A stretch of DNA of 64,000 nt from Aquimarina sp. AU58 (GCF_900312745.1 NZ_OMPD01000014.1:2542001-2606000), one strand, 5' to 3'. Numbered from the stretch's first letter, positions 18,065-28,219 are shown. Made by a program: numbers and translations. Notes: generated from the letters alone by a model not told the origin.

Positions 18065-19971
18065 TATTTTTGTGCTAATTGATAGTGATTATCGTGATTG
18101 ATCCTTATAATTTGATGTTCGTTCATTTCCCGTAATACTTGTAAGGCTAATTTTTCGGGATATGCTAACTGTGCCAGTAAATCTCTTGAAGATAAGTTTT
18201 TTCTTTCTAAAAGCCTTATAATATCGTCTTGTATTTTATTAAGATCTATTGGTGTGGTCTTGTTTTTTTTGGTGATACAAAAACTACATATACCACAATC
18301 TGTGGTTTCTTTTTCTCCAAAATAATGAAGTAACTGTCTGCTTTTGCATTTTGTATTATTTTCTGTAAATCTTAATATTGCTTCTACCTTCTTTATTTTT
18401 GAAGTATTTTGCTTTATAAGATGATGTTTAATCCTATTGATGGTATGATCATCCTCACGTGGCAATAAGAAGATGATTTCTGCATCAGAAATTTTGTATA
18501 TAAATTCTACTAATTCGGCTTCGTGTAGTTTATGTAATACAGTAACAACTTCTGTTTCGGGTTTTCCTACCTTAGAAGCAATCAAAGGCAGATTAATTGT
18601 GACTTTTTCGTCAAAAATACCGCCATATGTTCTTAGGATAGCCTTGGTAATTAGCTGGTATTCTTTATTGTTTTCTAGGAATTCTAAAAGATGATTTCCG
18701 GTTGTAAGAATATGAACACTACTTTTTTTGGTATATCGTTGCATAAATCTAATGACACCGCAACGATCTAAAAATTGTAATGTATTATAGGTAATAAGTG
18801 TATTTAACTCATACGTTTTACAAAATGTATTGAATTCAAAATTATGAACGGTCTGTTCACCTTCACCATATGATATTTGAAAATAGTTACATAGCTTTCT
18901 ATAGACTAGTTTTACTTCATCTATATCCGGCAATACTTTTATAAATTGATTGTGTAATCTCTGATTATCATTTGTGTTTTTTAAAAGATAGGCAAAAGAT
19001 GGTTCTCCATCACGACCGGCTCTGCCTGCTTCCTGAAAATAGCTTTCTATACTTTCTGGAATCGTATAATGAATTACCGTGCGTACATTAGGCTTATCTA
19101 TTCCCATGCCAAAGGCATTTGTAGCAACCATTACTCTAATCTCTTCTTTTAACCATTGGTTAAATCGTTTGGTTTTTTCTTGAGCATCTACACCACCATG
19201 ATAATATGTCGCCAAATAGCCACTTGCATTAAGAAAATCACTCAATTCAACTGCAGATTTTCTATTTCGAACATAAACGATCGAAGTTCCCGGGTATTTA
19301 TCTAAAATCTGAGTAAGTTTATACTTTTTGTCGATTACATTTTCTACCCTATACCCCAGATTAGGCCTAAAAAAGGATTGTTTAAGTATTTTGGGTTGAA
19401 AAAGATCGAGTTCTGTCACAATATCATCTACTACTTCTTTGGTGGCAGAAGCGGTTAGTGCAATAACAGGTACAGCAGGATGTATTTTTCTTAGCACTTC
19501 TATTTTTTTATAAGAGGGCCTAAAGTCATTTCCCCATTGCGAAATACAGTGTGCCTCATCTACTGCAATAAGATTAATATTCATTTGCTTTAATCGTTCC
19601 TGTACAATGTCTTGTTGAAGACGTTCTGGAGAAAGATAAAGGAATTTATAATTACCATAAATACAATTATCGAGCAAAGTATCTAATTCTGAATATCTAA
19701 TACCACTAGGCAGTGCAATTGCTTTTATGTTTTTTTGCTGAAGGTGTAGTACCTGATCTTGCATTAATGCAATTAATGGAGAAATAACAATACAAATACC
19801 TTCCATTATTAGAGCTGGCACCTGAAAACAAATTGATTTTCCCCCGCCAGTAGGGAGTAATGCAAAAGTATCTTCTCCTTCCAGTACCGAAGCTATAATC
19901 TCTTCCTGCAATGGCTTAAAACTATTGTGTTTCCAATATTGTTGTAATATTTTAAGAGGAGATTTTAGCAA
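18064..19971 (-). CDS. recQ: RecQ-family ATP-dependent DNA helicase
   Basis: A 635-residue 3'-5' DNA helicase. Motifs: Walker A TGGGKS (41-46), DEAH box in AVDEAHCISQWGNDFR (about 136-151), motif VI QEAGRAGRDG (about 310-319), and zinc-binding cysteines near residues 538-565 (CKSR...CGICSFC). A C-terminal HRDC is not obvious and the protein is short for that class, so it is a RecQ without a clear HRDC domain. The start is TTG, placed one base after the stop of the upstream kinase gene; no ATG is available before the helicase core. Confidence 0.92.
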   Translation of the reverse strand: MLKSPLKILQQYWKHNSFKPLQEEIIASVLEGEDTFALLPTGGGKSICFQVPALIMEGICIVISPLIALMQDQVLHLQQKNIKAIALPSGIRYSELDTLLDNCIYGNYKFLYLSPERLQQDIVQERLKQMNINLIAVDEAHCISQWGNDFRPSYKKIEVLRKIHPAVPVIALTASATKEVVDDIVTELDLFQPKILKQSFFRPNLGYRVENVIDKKYKLTQILDKYPGTSIVYVRNRKSAVELSDFLNASGYLATYYHGGVDAQEKTKRFNQWLKEEIRVMVATNAFGMGIDKPNVRTVIHYTIPESIESYFQEAGRAGRDGEPSFAYLLKNTNDNQRLHNQFIKVLPDIDEVKLVYRKLCNYFQISYGEGEQTVHNFEFNTFCKTYELNTLITYNTLQFLDRCGVIRFMQRYTKKSSVHILTTGNHLLEFLENNKEYQLITKAILRTYGGIFDEKVTINLPLIASKVGKPETEVVTVLHKLHEAELVEFIYKISDAEIIFLLPREDDHTINRIKHHLIKQNTSKIKKVEAILRFTENNTKCKSRQLLHYFGEKETTDCGICSFCITKKNKTTPIDLNKIQDDIIRLLERKNLSSRDLLAQLAYPEKLALQVLREMNEHQIIRINHDNHYQLAQK

Positions 19972-19972
19972 A

Positions 19973-20530
19973 TTATTTTATGTTTTTGAGAATAAAATCA
20001 TAACGTTCATGCACAGATCCAAAAGGTACTTCGATACAATCATAGCCTAATTGACTATACGTTTCAAACAGATGATGATGGATTTCTTTTGCTTGTTCGA
20101 AGCTTTCATAGCGCTCATTGTCTGATACATAGATGTCTTCCCATGGTGGCAGTAAAAAAACCTGATCATACGTATGATTCTTACAAGCATTAATAAAACT
20201 GTCGTCGTAGGATTGGTTAAAATAGTTCATATACGCCAAAACATCTGGGATACCTCTATCATAAAATGTAAGATCTTCTTTTTGGGATACGGCCTCTTTA
20301 AATTGATCAACCCTTCCGTTAAGAATTTGTGTATTAAATTGATAGGGGTCAGAGACAGAAATTATGGGATTAGAAACAATAGACTTAGAGTCATTACTTT
20401 TTAATGCTTCCTGAGTCATACTTCGTATAATCTCATGAAAACAGAAAAATTTTGCTTCTTCAAGTTTATGGATAACTGAGGTTTTACCTGTTCCCGGTGC
20501 TCCGGTAATTACAATTCTTTTCTTTGTCAA
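19973..20530 (-). CDS. P-loop nucleotide kinase-like ATPase (AAA_28 type)
   Basis: A 185-residue P-loop protein. Walker A is GAPGTGKTS (residues 10-18). TFYDRGIPD (about 88-96) is the Walker B/lid-like DRG motif seen in the AAA_28/NadR-kinase-like group. The substrate is unknown; phosphorylation of a small molecule such as a nucleoside or phosphoinositide head group has been proposed for relatives. It is the first gene of the kinase-recQ-fmt operon, with a 1-base gap to recQ. Confidence 0.8.
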   Translation of the reverse strand: MTKKRIVITGAPGTGKTSVIHKLEEAKFFCFHEIIRSMTQEALKSNDSKSIVSNPIISVSDPYQFNTQILNGRVDQFKEAVSQKEDLTFYDRGIPDVLAYMNYFNQSYDDSFINACKNHTYDQVFLLPPWEDIYVSDNERYESFEQAKEIHHHLFETYSQLGYDCIEVPFGSVHERYDFILKNIK

Positions 20531-20866
20531 AGGAATAATTTTGATGCAAATTTCGGAATTATAAAAGGATTTTGAAAAGAAGTTGTTTAAAGTTTTCTAT
20601 TCTAACAAACCGAAACAGTTTGATGTATAGTAAGGTAATTGCAGAAATTAGATATAAAAAATTATATTTTCTATGTATTAGGGCAAAACGGATCATTATA
20701 CGCTCTGAATGACATCTACGTCTCGATGAAACACAAATATTCAGTTTTTCACGGGATATCGAGATGGATATTCAATTGGAAGGAGTAATCGAACTATTCA
20801 GCAAAAAGATTTTATATAGAGAATATGATTGTCTTACTTTAATGTTAAACATGTATATTATACAAA
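20531..20866. other. Divergent intergenic region, no gene
   Basis: This 336-base AT-rich stretch separates the divergent kinase-recQ-fmt operon and the PepSY gene and should carry promoters for both. Small open frames here (20764-20964 plus, 20772-20957 minus) have no coding look. No clear TAnnTTTG box was found. Confidence 0.5.
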
Positions 20867-22156
20867 GTGAAAAAGAAGTTATTTTTAATACATGGATGGA
20901 TTGGGACACAACTAGGCCTACTTTTTTTTGTAGTATGTTTTTCTGGAACAATCTCAACTGTTAGTCATGAGTTAGATTGGTTAATTCAATCAAACTATAG
21001 AGCCACACCACAATCTACTTACGTCTCGAGAAATGTCATTTCAAATAATTTTGCAAAGACATATCCAAAAGCTAAAATTACCTATTGGATACGGCATGAT
21101 GAGCCTTACCTATGTGATTTGTTGTATAAAGAAGAGGATGAGAAACTTTCGTTTGTATTTGCAAACCCTTATACAGGAGAAATTCAGGGAGAGACAAGTC
21201 TTACGGCTCAACTCTATCTAAGAGATTTACATTATTACCTCTTTATACCTTTTCAAATTGGGAATTACATCGTTTTATTTTTTGGATTTCTTATCCTTGT
21301 TTCTGTAGTCTCTGCTCTTTATTTTTATAAATCCTGGTGGAAGAAATTTTTTGTGCTCGATGTAAAAAAAGGGGGGAACAAGTTTAGTAGAAGTTTACAC
21401 AGGTTAGTTGGCTTATGGGCTATTCCTTTTATTTTTCTTATTGTGATCATTAATAGCTGGTATTTTGCAGAACGCGCAAATATTGCCGGTATTAAACCAA
21501 TGGTAAATCCTAAGCATATAAAATTAGACATACTTAATTATCAAAATGAGAAGAAGAGTTTGTTTCCTTTTAATATAGACTATAATAAAGCAGTTAAGAT
21601 TGCAGAAAAAGCTATTCCTCATTTTAAAGTAAAAAACATTTCTCCTGCGATTGATTCTACAGAAACAATATATGTAATGGGAAATAGTAATGTTCCATTA
21701 GTTAGGCAAAGGGCTAACCGCGTATATATTAATCCATATAACTATAAAATAGAACATATTCAAAGTGCAGCAAAGAGCAGTACTATTATGTGGATTAATG
21801 ATATAGTAGATCCTTTACACTTTGGATATTGGGGTGGAATAACAACCAAAATAATTTGGTTTGTTTTTGGGTTAATTATCTCAATATTAATACTTTCTGG
21901 GATCTATATCTCTTTAAAAAGGAAGTCTCGATCAAAACAGAAAAGTAGGATTGAAAAAATAGTTCTAAACGTTATTAATACATTAATTATTTGTTGCTTG
22001 TTTTACTTTATGCTAAAACGATTACATACAAGATATGAAGCTACTGTTTTGGCTTATTGTGTAATTTTCATTTTCTGGGTGCTATTATTTGCTTTATTGT
22101 ATTACTTGTTAGTTTTCTGCATAAGAAAACCAGGAGTTAGAAAACTAAACCGATAA
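20867..22156 (+). CDS. PepSY-associated membrane protein
   Basis: A 429-residue inner-membrane protein with PepSY_TM architecture: first helix at about 8-30 (LFLIHGWIGTQLGLLFFVV), a periplasmic PepSY-like region (about 40-130), a helix at 125-148, a second pair around 180-200 (RLVGLWAIPFIFLIVII), a large periplasmic domain, and helices at about 330-350, 365-385 and 395-420. The start is GTG. Such proteins accompany TonB siderophore receptors and may act as ferric reductases. No receptor gene is adjacent here. Confidence 0.85.
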   Translation: MKKKLFLIHGWIGTQLGLLFFVVCFSGTISTVSHELDWLIQSNYRATPQSTYVSRNVISNNFAKTYPKAKITYWIRHDEPYLCDLLYKEEDEKLSFVFANPYTGEIQGETSLTAQLYLRDLHYYLFIPFQIGNYIVLFFGFLILVSVVSALYFYKSWWKKFFVLDVKKGGNKFSRSLHRLVGLWAIPFIFLIVIINSWYFAERANIAGIKPMVNPKHIKLDILNYQNEKKSLFPFNIDYNKAVKIAEKAIPHFKVKNISPAIDSTETIYVMGNSNVPLVRQRANRVYINPYNYKIEHIQSAAKSSTIMWINDIVDPLHFGYWGGITTKIIWFVFGLIISILILSGIYISLKRKSRSKQKSRIEKIVLNVINTLIICCLFYFMLKRLHTRYEATVLAYCVIFIFWVLLFALLYYLLVFCIRKPGVRKLNR

Positions 22157-22422
22157 GGTTATTTTAGATAGTGTAATAAGTATCGGGATGAAAATAAATG
22201 GATTTTACTACAACTAAGTTTTGTATGAACAAAAAGACAGTATATAAGATATTAATAAAAGCAGATATAATCTATTTAATTCGATTTTCAGGAATCATAA
22301 TTATTTGTAATGATCTGTTAAAGTTGAATCAACATAGTGAATTTTTAGTAACTTCAATAGCAATTGATACGCATTTGCTTTATTTAGACTAGTTAAATAC
22401 AAATCTTTAAAAATTAAAACTC

Positions 22423-22884
22423 ATGCCTGTTTATAATTTAAAAATTAATGGTCAATCTCATAGTGTCGAGGCAGACCAGGATACCCCTCTTTTATGGGTG
22501 TTAAGAGATCATCTTGATATGGTTGGTACCAAATTTGGCTGTGGTATAGGCCAATGCGGTGCATGTACGATACATCTAGACGGCTCTGCTACCAGAAGTT
22601 GCTTACTTCAGGTTTCTATGGTAGAAAATATGGAAATTACTACGATCGAAGGCTTATCTGAAGATGCTTCACATCCTGTTCAACAAGCCTGGAAAGAAGT
22701 AGATGTACCACAATGCGGATACTGCCAGGCAGGGCAAATGATGTCTGCTGCTGCTTTCTTACAGCAAAATGCAAACCCGAATAAATCAGAAATCAGGGAT
22801 GCAATGAGCGGTAATATATGTAGATGTGCTTCGTACAACAGAATAGAAGAAGCTGTAGAAGTTGCTGCCAGTAAAATGAGTTAA
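22423..22884 (+). CDS. [2Fe-2S] subunit of a molybdenum hydroxylase (IorA type)
   Basis: A 153-residue iron-sulfur subunit that passes electrons from the molybdenum subunit. It has two clusters: a plant-type ferredoxin motif CGCGIGQCGACTIH (about 39-52) with a further Cys near 66, and the C-terminal helical domain motif CGYCQAGQMM (98-107) plus CRCASY (132-137). It matches the alpha subunit of isoquinoline 1-oxidoreductase-like enzymes. It is directly followed by the catalytic subunit; no FAD subunit is present, as expected for the two-subunit type. Confidence 0.93.
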   Translation: MPVYNLKINGQSHSVEADQDTPLLWVLRDHLDMVGTKFGCGIGQCGACTIHLDGSATRSCLLQVSMVENMEITTIEGLSEDASHPVQQAWKEVDVPQCGYCQAGQMMSAAAFLQQNANPNKSEIRDAMSGNICRCASYNRIEEAVEVAASKMS

Positions 22885-22996
22885 CCCTTTTAAATTTTAA
22901 ACGTATGAAATGAGCCATAACAATTGAGTGAATACCAATCGAGATGTTCAATGGCGAATTCCATCTGACAACTAAAAAAACAATAAAAAAGAACAG

Positions 22997-25162
22997 ATGA
23001 AAAATAATGCATCACCTTCATTCGGTAGAAGGTCATTTATAAAAACATCGGCATTGGCTGGTGGCGGAATGTTAATTGGGTTTAATTTATTTCAGGCATG
23101 TAAACCTGAAGCGAAACCACCTGTTGATATACCTATTGATATTTCTCAATTAAACTTCAACGATTTTAATGCCTTTATCAAAATAGCCGATAACGGTATG
23201 GTAACTATCTTCTCTCCAAATCCAGAAATAGGCCAAGGGGTTAAGACATCTATGCCTATGCTTATTGCAGAAGAACTTGATGTATCATGGGATAATGTTC
23301 ATGTAGCGCAAGGGGCATTAGATACCAAAAATTTCACACGACAAGTAGCCGGAGGAAGCCAATCCTTAAGGCAAGGGTGGGAACCCTTACGCCAAACGGG
23401 AGCTACAGCCAGACAAATGTTAATTAACGCTGCAGCAGCCAAATGGGGAGTGGATGCTTCAGAATGTAAAACAGAAAACGGAGTAATTATCAATGCCAAT
23501 GGTGATAAACTTGGATACGGAGACGTAGTTAAAGAAGCATCAGCGCTTGAAGTGCCAGAAAATATAACACTAAAAGACCCTAAAGATTTTAAAATCATAG
23601 GAAAAAATATTTCTAATGTAGATGTAGATAAGATTATCATCGGAAAATCTCTTTACGGAATGGATTATAAGGAGGAAGGGATGGCATATGTGTCGGTATT
23701 AAGACCTCCTGCTTTTGGTAAAAAACTGGTTGATTTTGATGATACTGCAGTTAGAGCTATTTCGGGAGTACATGATGTAGTTAAGTTTGGTGATAAAATT
23801 GCAGTCCTGGCAAAAGATACCTGGACAGCAATGAAAGGAAAAAAGGCATTGAAAGCGAATTGGACTTCGGATTCAAAATTAGAAAATACAGAAGATCATG
23901 ATAAAATACTGATGGATCTTCTTAATGGAAAGGAGTTTAATACACTACGTGCCGATGGAGATGTTAAAAAAGCATTTGCTCAGGCAGACAAGGTGATCGA
24001 GAGAACTTATGAGTCACCATTCTTACCTCATAATTGTATGGAACCCATGAACTTCTTTGCAGATGTTACTCCAGAAAAAATTCGTTTGGTCGGCCCTATA
24101 CAAACACCAGCAGGTACTGCACGTAGAGTTGCTAATTTGTTAGAGCGCGACCCAGAAGATGTTTCTGTAGAAATGACCAGAATGGGAGGCGGTTTTGGAA
24201 GACGACTCTATGGTGATTTTGCTTTGGAAGCAGCAGAAATATCAAAAATTGCCCAAAAACCAGTCAAAGTAGTCTATTCCAGAGAAGATGATATGTCTGC
24301 AGGGATATATCGTCCGGCAATAAAATATAAAATCAGTGCCTCAATTAAAGATGGTAAAATTAGTGGATATCACCTTAAAGAAGCCTCTGTAAATTCGAAT
24401 ATGTATGGGTTGATCCCTAATTTTTTTCCGGCTGGAGCTATTGAAAATTACCAGGTTGATGTTGCCAATTATAATAGTAAAATTACAACAGGAGCCTGGA
24501 GAGCTCCATATACTAATTTCTTGTCTTTTGCAGAACAAAGCTTCTTTGATGAATTGGCAGAGCTACTAGAAATTGATCGTATTCAACTTCGTTTAGACTT
24601 ACTACAGAAAGTAAAGGGAACTACAGATGAGAGAATCCAGTATTCTCCAGAACGATTAGAGAAAGTAATAAAAGTAGCTGTAGATAAATCTGGATGGGGA
24701 AAAGCAAAAGATGGAACTTACCAGGGATTTAGTGCATATTATTGTCATAATACTCATGTAGCAGAAGTAGCAGATGTAGTATTAGAGAATGATATACCTG
24801 TGGTAAAAAAAGTTACTTGTGTTGTAGATTGCGGAATCGTAGTGAACCCACTCGGAGCAAAAAACCAGATCGAGGGTGGAGTTATTGATGGTGTAGGCCA
24901 TGCGATGTATGGTGATTTTTCATTTAAAGATGGAGTGCCACAAGACAAGAATTTTAACACCTATCGTTTAATTCGTATTAATGAAACTCCTGTGGTCGAA
25001 ACACATTTTATAGAAAGTGATATTGCCCCAACAGGACTAGGAGAACCCACATTACCTCCTGCAGGAGCAGCTGTAGCAAATGCAATTAAGGCAGCAAAAG
25101 GAATACGATTGTATAAGCAACCTTTTATTAAAAATATGAATTCCAAAGCGCCATTGGGATAG
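22997..25162 (+). CDS. Molybdopterin-binding subunit of a molybdenum hydroxylase (IorB type), Tat-exported
   Basis: A 721-residue catalytic subunit of the xanthine dehydrogenase/aldehyde oxidase family, which hydroxylates heterocycles or aldehydes with water as the oxygen source. The N-terminus has a twin-arginine signal (GRRSFIKTSA, 10-19), followed by a hydrophobic stretch and a Cys at about 35, suggesting a Tat-exported lipoprotein. The Moco motif MGGGFGRR (about 395-402) and the catalytic Glu in GLGEPTLPP near the C-terminus are present. The substrate cannot be decided. It is cotranscribed with the [2Fe-2S] subunit, xdhC-like and mocA-like genes. Confidence 0.92.
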   Translation: MKNNASPSFGRRSFIKTSALAGGGMLIGFNLFQACKPEAKPPVDIPIDISQLNFNDFNAFIKIADNGMVTIFSPNPEIGQGVKTSMPMLIAEELDVSWDNVHVAQGALDTKNFTRQVAGGSQSLRQGWEPLRQTGATARQMLINAAAAKWGVDASECKTENGVIINANGDKLGYGDVVKEASALEVPENITLKDPKDFKIIGKNISNVDVDKIIIGKSLYGMDYKEEGMAYVSVLRPPAFGKKLVDFDDTAVRAISGVHDVVKFGDKIAVLAKDTWTAMKGKKALKANWTSDSKLENTEDHDKILMDLLNGKEFNTLRADGDVKKAFAQADKVIERTYESPFLPHNCMEPMNFFADVTPEKIRLVGPIQTPAGTARRVANLLERDPEDVSVEMTRMGGGFGRRLYGDFALEAAEISKIAQKPVKVVYSREDDMSAGIYRPAIKYKISASIKDGKISGYHLKEASVNSNMYGLIPNFFPAGAIENYQVDVANYNSKITTGAWRAPYTNFLSFAEQSFFDELAELLEIDRIQLRLDLLQKVKGTTDERIQYSPERLEKVIKVAVDKSGWGKAKDGTYQGFSAYYCHNTHVAEVADVVLENDIPVVKKVTCVVDCGIVVNPLGAKNQIEGGVIDGVGHAMYGDFSFKDGVPQDKNFNTYRLIRINETPVVETHFIESDIAPTGLGEPTLPPAGAAVANAIKAAKGIRLYKQPFIKNMNSKAPLG

Positions 25163-25169
25163 TACGCTT

Positions 25170-26225
25170 ATGACACACGAATTCAAAGAAATAATAGAAT
25201 CTTATCATAAAGCCAAACAGCAGGGGATACCTGCTGTTATGGCTACAGTAGTAGATGTAGAAGGGTCTTCTTATAGAAGACCAGGAGTGGGTATGCTCAT
25301 TCTCCAAAATGAAAAAATGACAGGTGCTGTAAGTGGGGGATGTGTTGAAAAAGAAGTGTTACGACAAGCGCAATCTGTTTTCGTTTCCGGAGAACCCAAA
25401 ATGATGACCTACGATGGTAAATATAGGCTGGGATGCGAAGGACTATTGTATATTTTGATTGAAACTTTTGATATTAGTACTATTGAGATTGCAACAATAC
25501 AAAGACACTTAAAATCCAGAGTACCGTTTGAAATTAAATCATGGTACTCAAAAACAGAACAAGAAATCTCTACTATGGGATCTATTGTTCAATTTAAAGG
25601 AGATCAGGCATTTTGTTTTTCGCAAAATACCAGGCCAGATGATTGTTTAGAGAGTTTTGTGAGGGAAATGCAACCTTGTTTCAGATTAATAATTATTGGT
25701 ACCGAGCACGATGCAGCGCAGTTATGTAAACTGGCATCAGCTACTGGCTGGGAAGTTGATATCGTAAGTCCACCACAGCATTCTAAAAAACTAGAAGATT
25801 TTCCGGGGGCAAAAGAGATAATTCGTAGTGCTCCAGAAGATTTGAATATAGATCATATAGATGATCAGACAGCTATCATTCTAATGTCTCATAATTTTGC
25901 TAAAGATTTGTTATATCTTCAGGCGTTAAAAGAAACCAGCCCGGTGTATATCGGATTATTAGGACCCGCGCAGCGTAGAGAAAAGCTATTGTCTGCTTTT
26001 ATAGAGTATTTTCCCGAGGTTACCGATAGATTTCTCGATGCTATTCATGGTCCTGTCGGTCTAAATCTGGGAGCAGAAACTCCTCAGGAAATTGCAATTT
26101 CTATAATTGCTGAAATATTGTCCGTGATTAGAGGTCAAAACCCGATACCATTGCAGGAGAAGAAAGGAGCGATTCATGATGATCCTAAAAGGAAAAAAAT
26201 AAATGCCATTCCCACCAAAACCTAA
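25170..26225 (+). CDS. XdhC-family molybdenum enzyme maturation factor
   Basis: A 351-residue XdhC/CoxI-family protein. It binds and protects the sulfurated molybdenum cofactor and loads it into the hydroxylase. Seen: the N-terminal XdhC/CoxI domain (ATVVDVEGSSYRRPGVGML, SGGCVEKEV at about 56-64) and a C-terminal Rossmann domain ending in IGLLGPAQRRE and GPVGLNLGAETPQEIAISI. It starts 8 bases after the catalytic subunit gene and overlaps the next gene by 23 bases, so all four are one operon. Confidence 0.93.
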   Translation: MTHEFKEIIESYHKAKQQGIPAVMATVVDVEGSSYRRPGVGMLILQNEKMTGAVSGGCVEKEVLRQAQSVFVSGEPKMMTYDGKYRLGCEGLLYILIETFDISTIEIATIQRHLKSRVPFEIKSWYSKTEQEISTMGSIVQFKGDQAFCFSQNTRPDDCLESFVREMQPCFRLIIIGTEHDAAQLCKLASATGWEVDIVSPPQHSKKLEDFPGAKEIIRSAPEDLNIDHIDDQTAIILMSHNFAKDLLYLQALKETSPVYIGLLGPAQRREKLLSAFIEYFPEVTDRFLDAIHGPVGLNLGAETPQEIAISIIAEILSVIRGQNPIPLQEKKGAIHDDPKRKKINAIPTKT

Positions 26226-26820
26226 AATAGCACAACTTATCCTTGCAGCAGGTTCTTCTAGTAGAATGAGAGAACCAAAACAGGTGTTGCCATGGCGTAA
26301 TACAACATTAATTGGTCACGCTATAGAGAGGGCACTACTAATAAAAGAAACCTCAATCTATGTGGTTTTGGGAGCGCATTACGACACTGTATATGAGGAG
26401 ATTTGTCATTTTCCTGTTACCATACTCAGAAATGCAGAATGGCAATCGGGGATGGGATCTACAATACGTTCTGGAATTAAGGCTATACAACAAGACAAAT
26501 TGTCGTATGACGGAGTGCTAATTTCACTGGTAGATCAACCACTATTAGATACAGTTCATTTTAATGCATTAATTACTCAATTTAGTAAAGAACCAGGTGT
26601 TATTACTGCTACAGGTTTAGGTTCTGGCGTTGGGGTTCCTGCAATTATCCCATCTCAATATTTCTGCGAATTAGTGCAGTTACAGGCAGATTTTGGTGCC
26701 CGATACATTATTAAAAAGCATATAGATCATATCCATACAATTGATGCTCTTGATAAAGGAGTAGATATTGATACGATAGCACAATATCATGCTATAATAA
26801 AAAGCAATTTTTCTTCTTAA
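26203..26820 (+). CDS. MocA-like molybdenum cofactor cytidylyltransferase
   Basis: A 205-residue nucleotidyltransferase of the MobA/MocA family. Motifs: LILAAGSSSRMREPKQVLPW (11-30), the family signature, and VDQPLLD at about 109-115. Together with XdhC it would make the cytosine dinucleotide form of the cofactor for the neighbouring hydroxylase (known for MocA; inferred here). Last gene of the four-gene operon. Confidence 0.9.
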   Translation: MPFPPKPKIAQLILAAGSSSRMREPKQVLPWRNTTLIGHAIERALLIKETSIYVVLGAHYDTVYEEICHFPVTILRNAEWQSGMGSTIRSGIKAIQQDKLSYDGVLISLVDQPLLDTVHFNALITQFSKEPGVITATGLGSGVGVPAIIPSQYFCELVQLQADFGARYIIKKHIDHIHTIDALDKGVDIDTIAQYHAIIKSNFSS

Positions 26821-26907
26821 AAAAGCAAAAGGAGTTTCTGTGTAACTTCGTTTTTATAAATCATAAGATGTATCTTTGGCCTAAATTTTGATCTGATACA
26901 TGTTACT

Positions 26908-27192
26908 ATGAAAGACCCTGAAGAGTTTTATGAAAAATTAAAAGAGCAGTTGGCAGATACATCACTATGGCCAACTTCATATTTATATAAATTTATTGTA
27001 CCTACAAATACAGAAAAGATTGAACAAATCGAATCAATTTTTGATAACCTGGGTTCGGTAATTCAGACTAAACAATCTAAAAATGGTAAATATACTAGTG
27101 TATCTATCAATGTTAGAATGAAAAATCCAGATCAGGTGATTGCTAAATATAAAGAAGTTGCCGAAAAAGTAGAGGGAGTAATTTCATTATAG
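26908..27192 (+). CDS. DUF493 (YbeD-like) family protein
   Basis: A 94-residue protein with the DUF493/YbeD ferredoxin-like fold (residues 15-93; YLYKFIVPTNTEKIEQIESIF, SVSINVRMKNPDQVIAKYKEV). YbeD in E. coli is an ACT-like small regulator of unknown partner. Single gene, 88 bases after the mocA-like gene. Confidence 0.85.
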   Translation: MKDPEEFYEKLKEQLADTSLWPTSYLYKFIVPTNTEKIEQIESIFDNLGSVIQTKQSKNGKYTSVSINVRMKNPDQVIAKYKEVAEKVEGVISL

Positions 27193-27515
27193 TATTTAGG
27201 TTGTACCAGATATCGCAAAGAGGTAAAACAGCCAATTTATAGGTGAGCATAAAAGTTGAGATGACTTTATTACCTGTTTTCTTTATTAAATACCATTGAT
27301 TAATAAATAAAATATAGTAATGACAGTAGCTTACTTATTTTATTTTAGTATTTTGCGAAACGAATTATAGAATAGTCCAAAAAGTAATCAATTGTCAAAC
27401 TGAATCTAAAGAGGTTATACATAATTACTTATAAATAGTTTTCAAGAACTTATATTCACAACAACTTACATATTGATTTTTTAGGCTATCTCTACACAAT
27501 TTTCACATACATTTT
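27193..27515. other. Intergenic region upstream of DUF4290-murA, no gene
   Basis: A 323-base AT-rich stretch. There is a TAGTATTTTGCG segment at about 27348-27360 that is one base short of the TAnnTTTG promoter form. No repeat or RNA structure was recognised. Confidence 0.4.
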
Positions 27516-28172
27516 ATGGATATATATAATATAGAATACAATACCGAGCGCGAAAAGCTCATTATCCCAGAATATGGTCGTCATATGCAGAAAATGATAA
27601 ACCATACGGTTACTATCGAAGATCGTGAAGAACGTAATAAGGTTGCAAAGTCGATTATAGCAGTAATGGGTAATCTGCAGCCGCATTTACGAGATGTGCC
27701 TGAGTTTCAGCATAAATTATGGGATCAGCTGTTTATAATGAGTGATTTTAAATTAGATGTAGATACTCCTTTTCCTGTATTGACTAAAGAAAAATTACAG
27801 GAAAGACCAGAACCTCTTGAATACCCTCAGAATTTCCCAAAATATCGTTTTTACGGAAATAATATTAAACGAATGATAGATGTTGCAAATGGTTGGGAAG
27901 ATGGCGATTTAAAAAATGCACTTACTTTAACAATTGCAAATCATATGAAAAAGTGCTATTTGAACTGGAATAAAGATACGGTAGAGGATAGTGCGATATT
28001 TAATCATCTTTTTGAACTAAGTGATGGTAAAATAGATCTTAAAGGAAGTAATGAAAATCTTACAGATTCTTCAAACTTGATGAGAGGAAAAAAGAAAAAG
28101 CATACGACAACAAATAGTAATAATAGTGGTAAAAAGAATTACCGAAATAACCGTGGTAAAAAACGCTATTAA
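27516..28172 (+). CDS. DUF4290 family protein
   Basis: A 218-residue member of DUF4290, a family restricted to Bacteroidota and typically encoded directly before murA, as here (47-base gap). Conserved starting block YNTEREKLIIPEYGRHMQKM. The last 35 residues are a low-complexity Lys/Asn/Gly-rich tail (KKKKHTTTNSNNSGKKNYR) suggesting RNA or surface binding. Function unknown; linkage to cell-wall synthesis is from gene context. Confidence 0.9.
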   Translation: MDIYNIEYNTEREKLIIPEYGRHMQKMINHTVTIEDREERNKVAKSIIAVMGNLQPHLRDVPEFQHKLWDQLFIMSDFKLDVDTPFPVLTKEKLQERPEPLEYPQNFPKYRFYGNNIKRMIDVANGWEDGDLKNALTLTIANHMKKCYLNWNKDTVEDSAIFNHLFELSDGKIDLKGSNENLTDSSNLMRGKKKKHTTTNSNNSGKKNYRNNRGKKRY

Positions 28173-28219
28173 AATTAATCAACTACCAAATTACTAACCG
28201 CTAACGAACTAACGATTAC

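Noticed and set aside
20764..20964. Small open frame overlapping the PepSY start on the same strand
   Set aside because: It overlaps the clearly coding PepSY gene (GTG at 20867) in another frame, so it is a shadow.
22198..22392. Open frame of 64 codons before the molybdenum hydroxylase genes
   Set aside because: Composition is unlike coding sequence of this genome and no start context or homology is evident; treated as intergenic.
22157..22422. Possible molybdenum cofactor riboswitch upstream of the hydroxylase operon
   Set aside because: No conserved stem pattern could be drawn by eye, and this riboswitch class is not typical of Bacteroidota.
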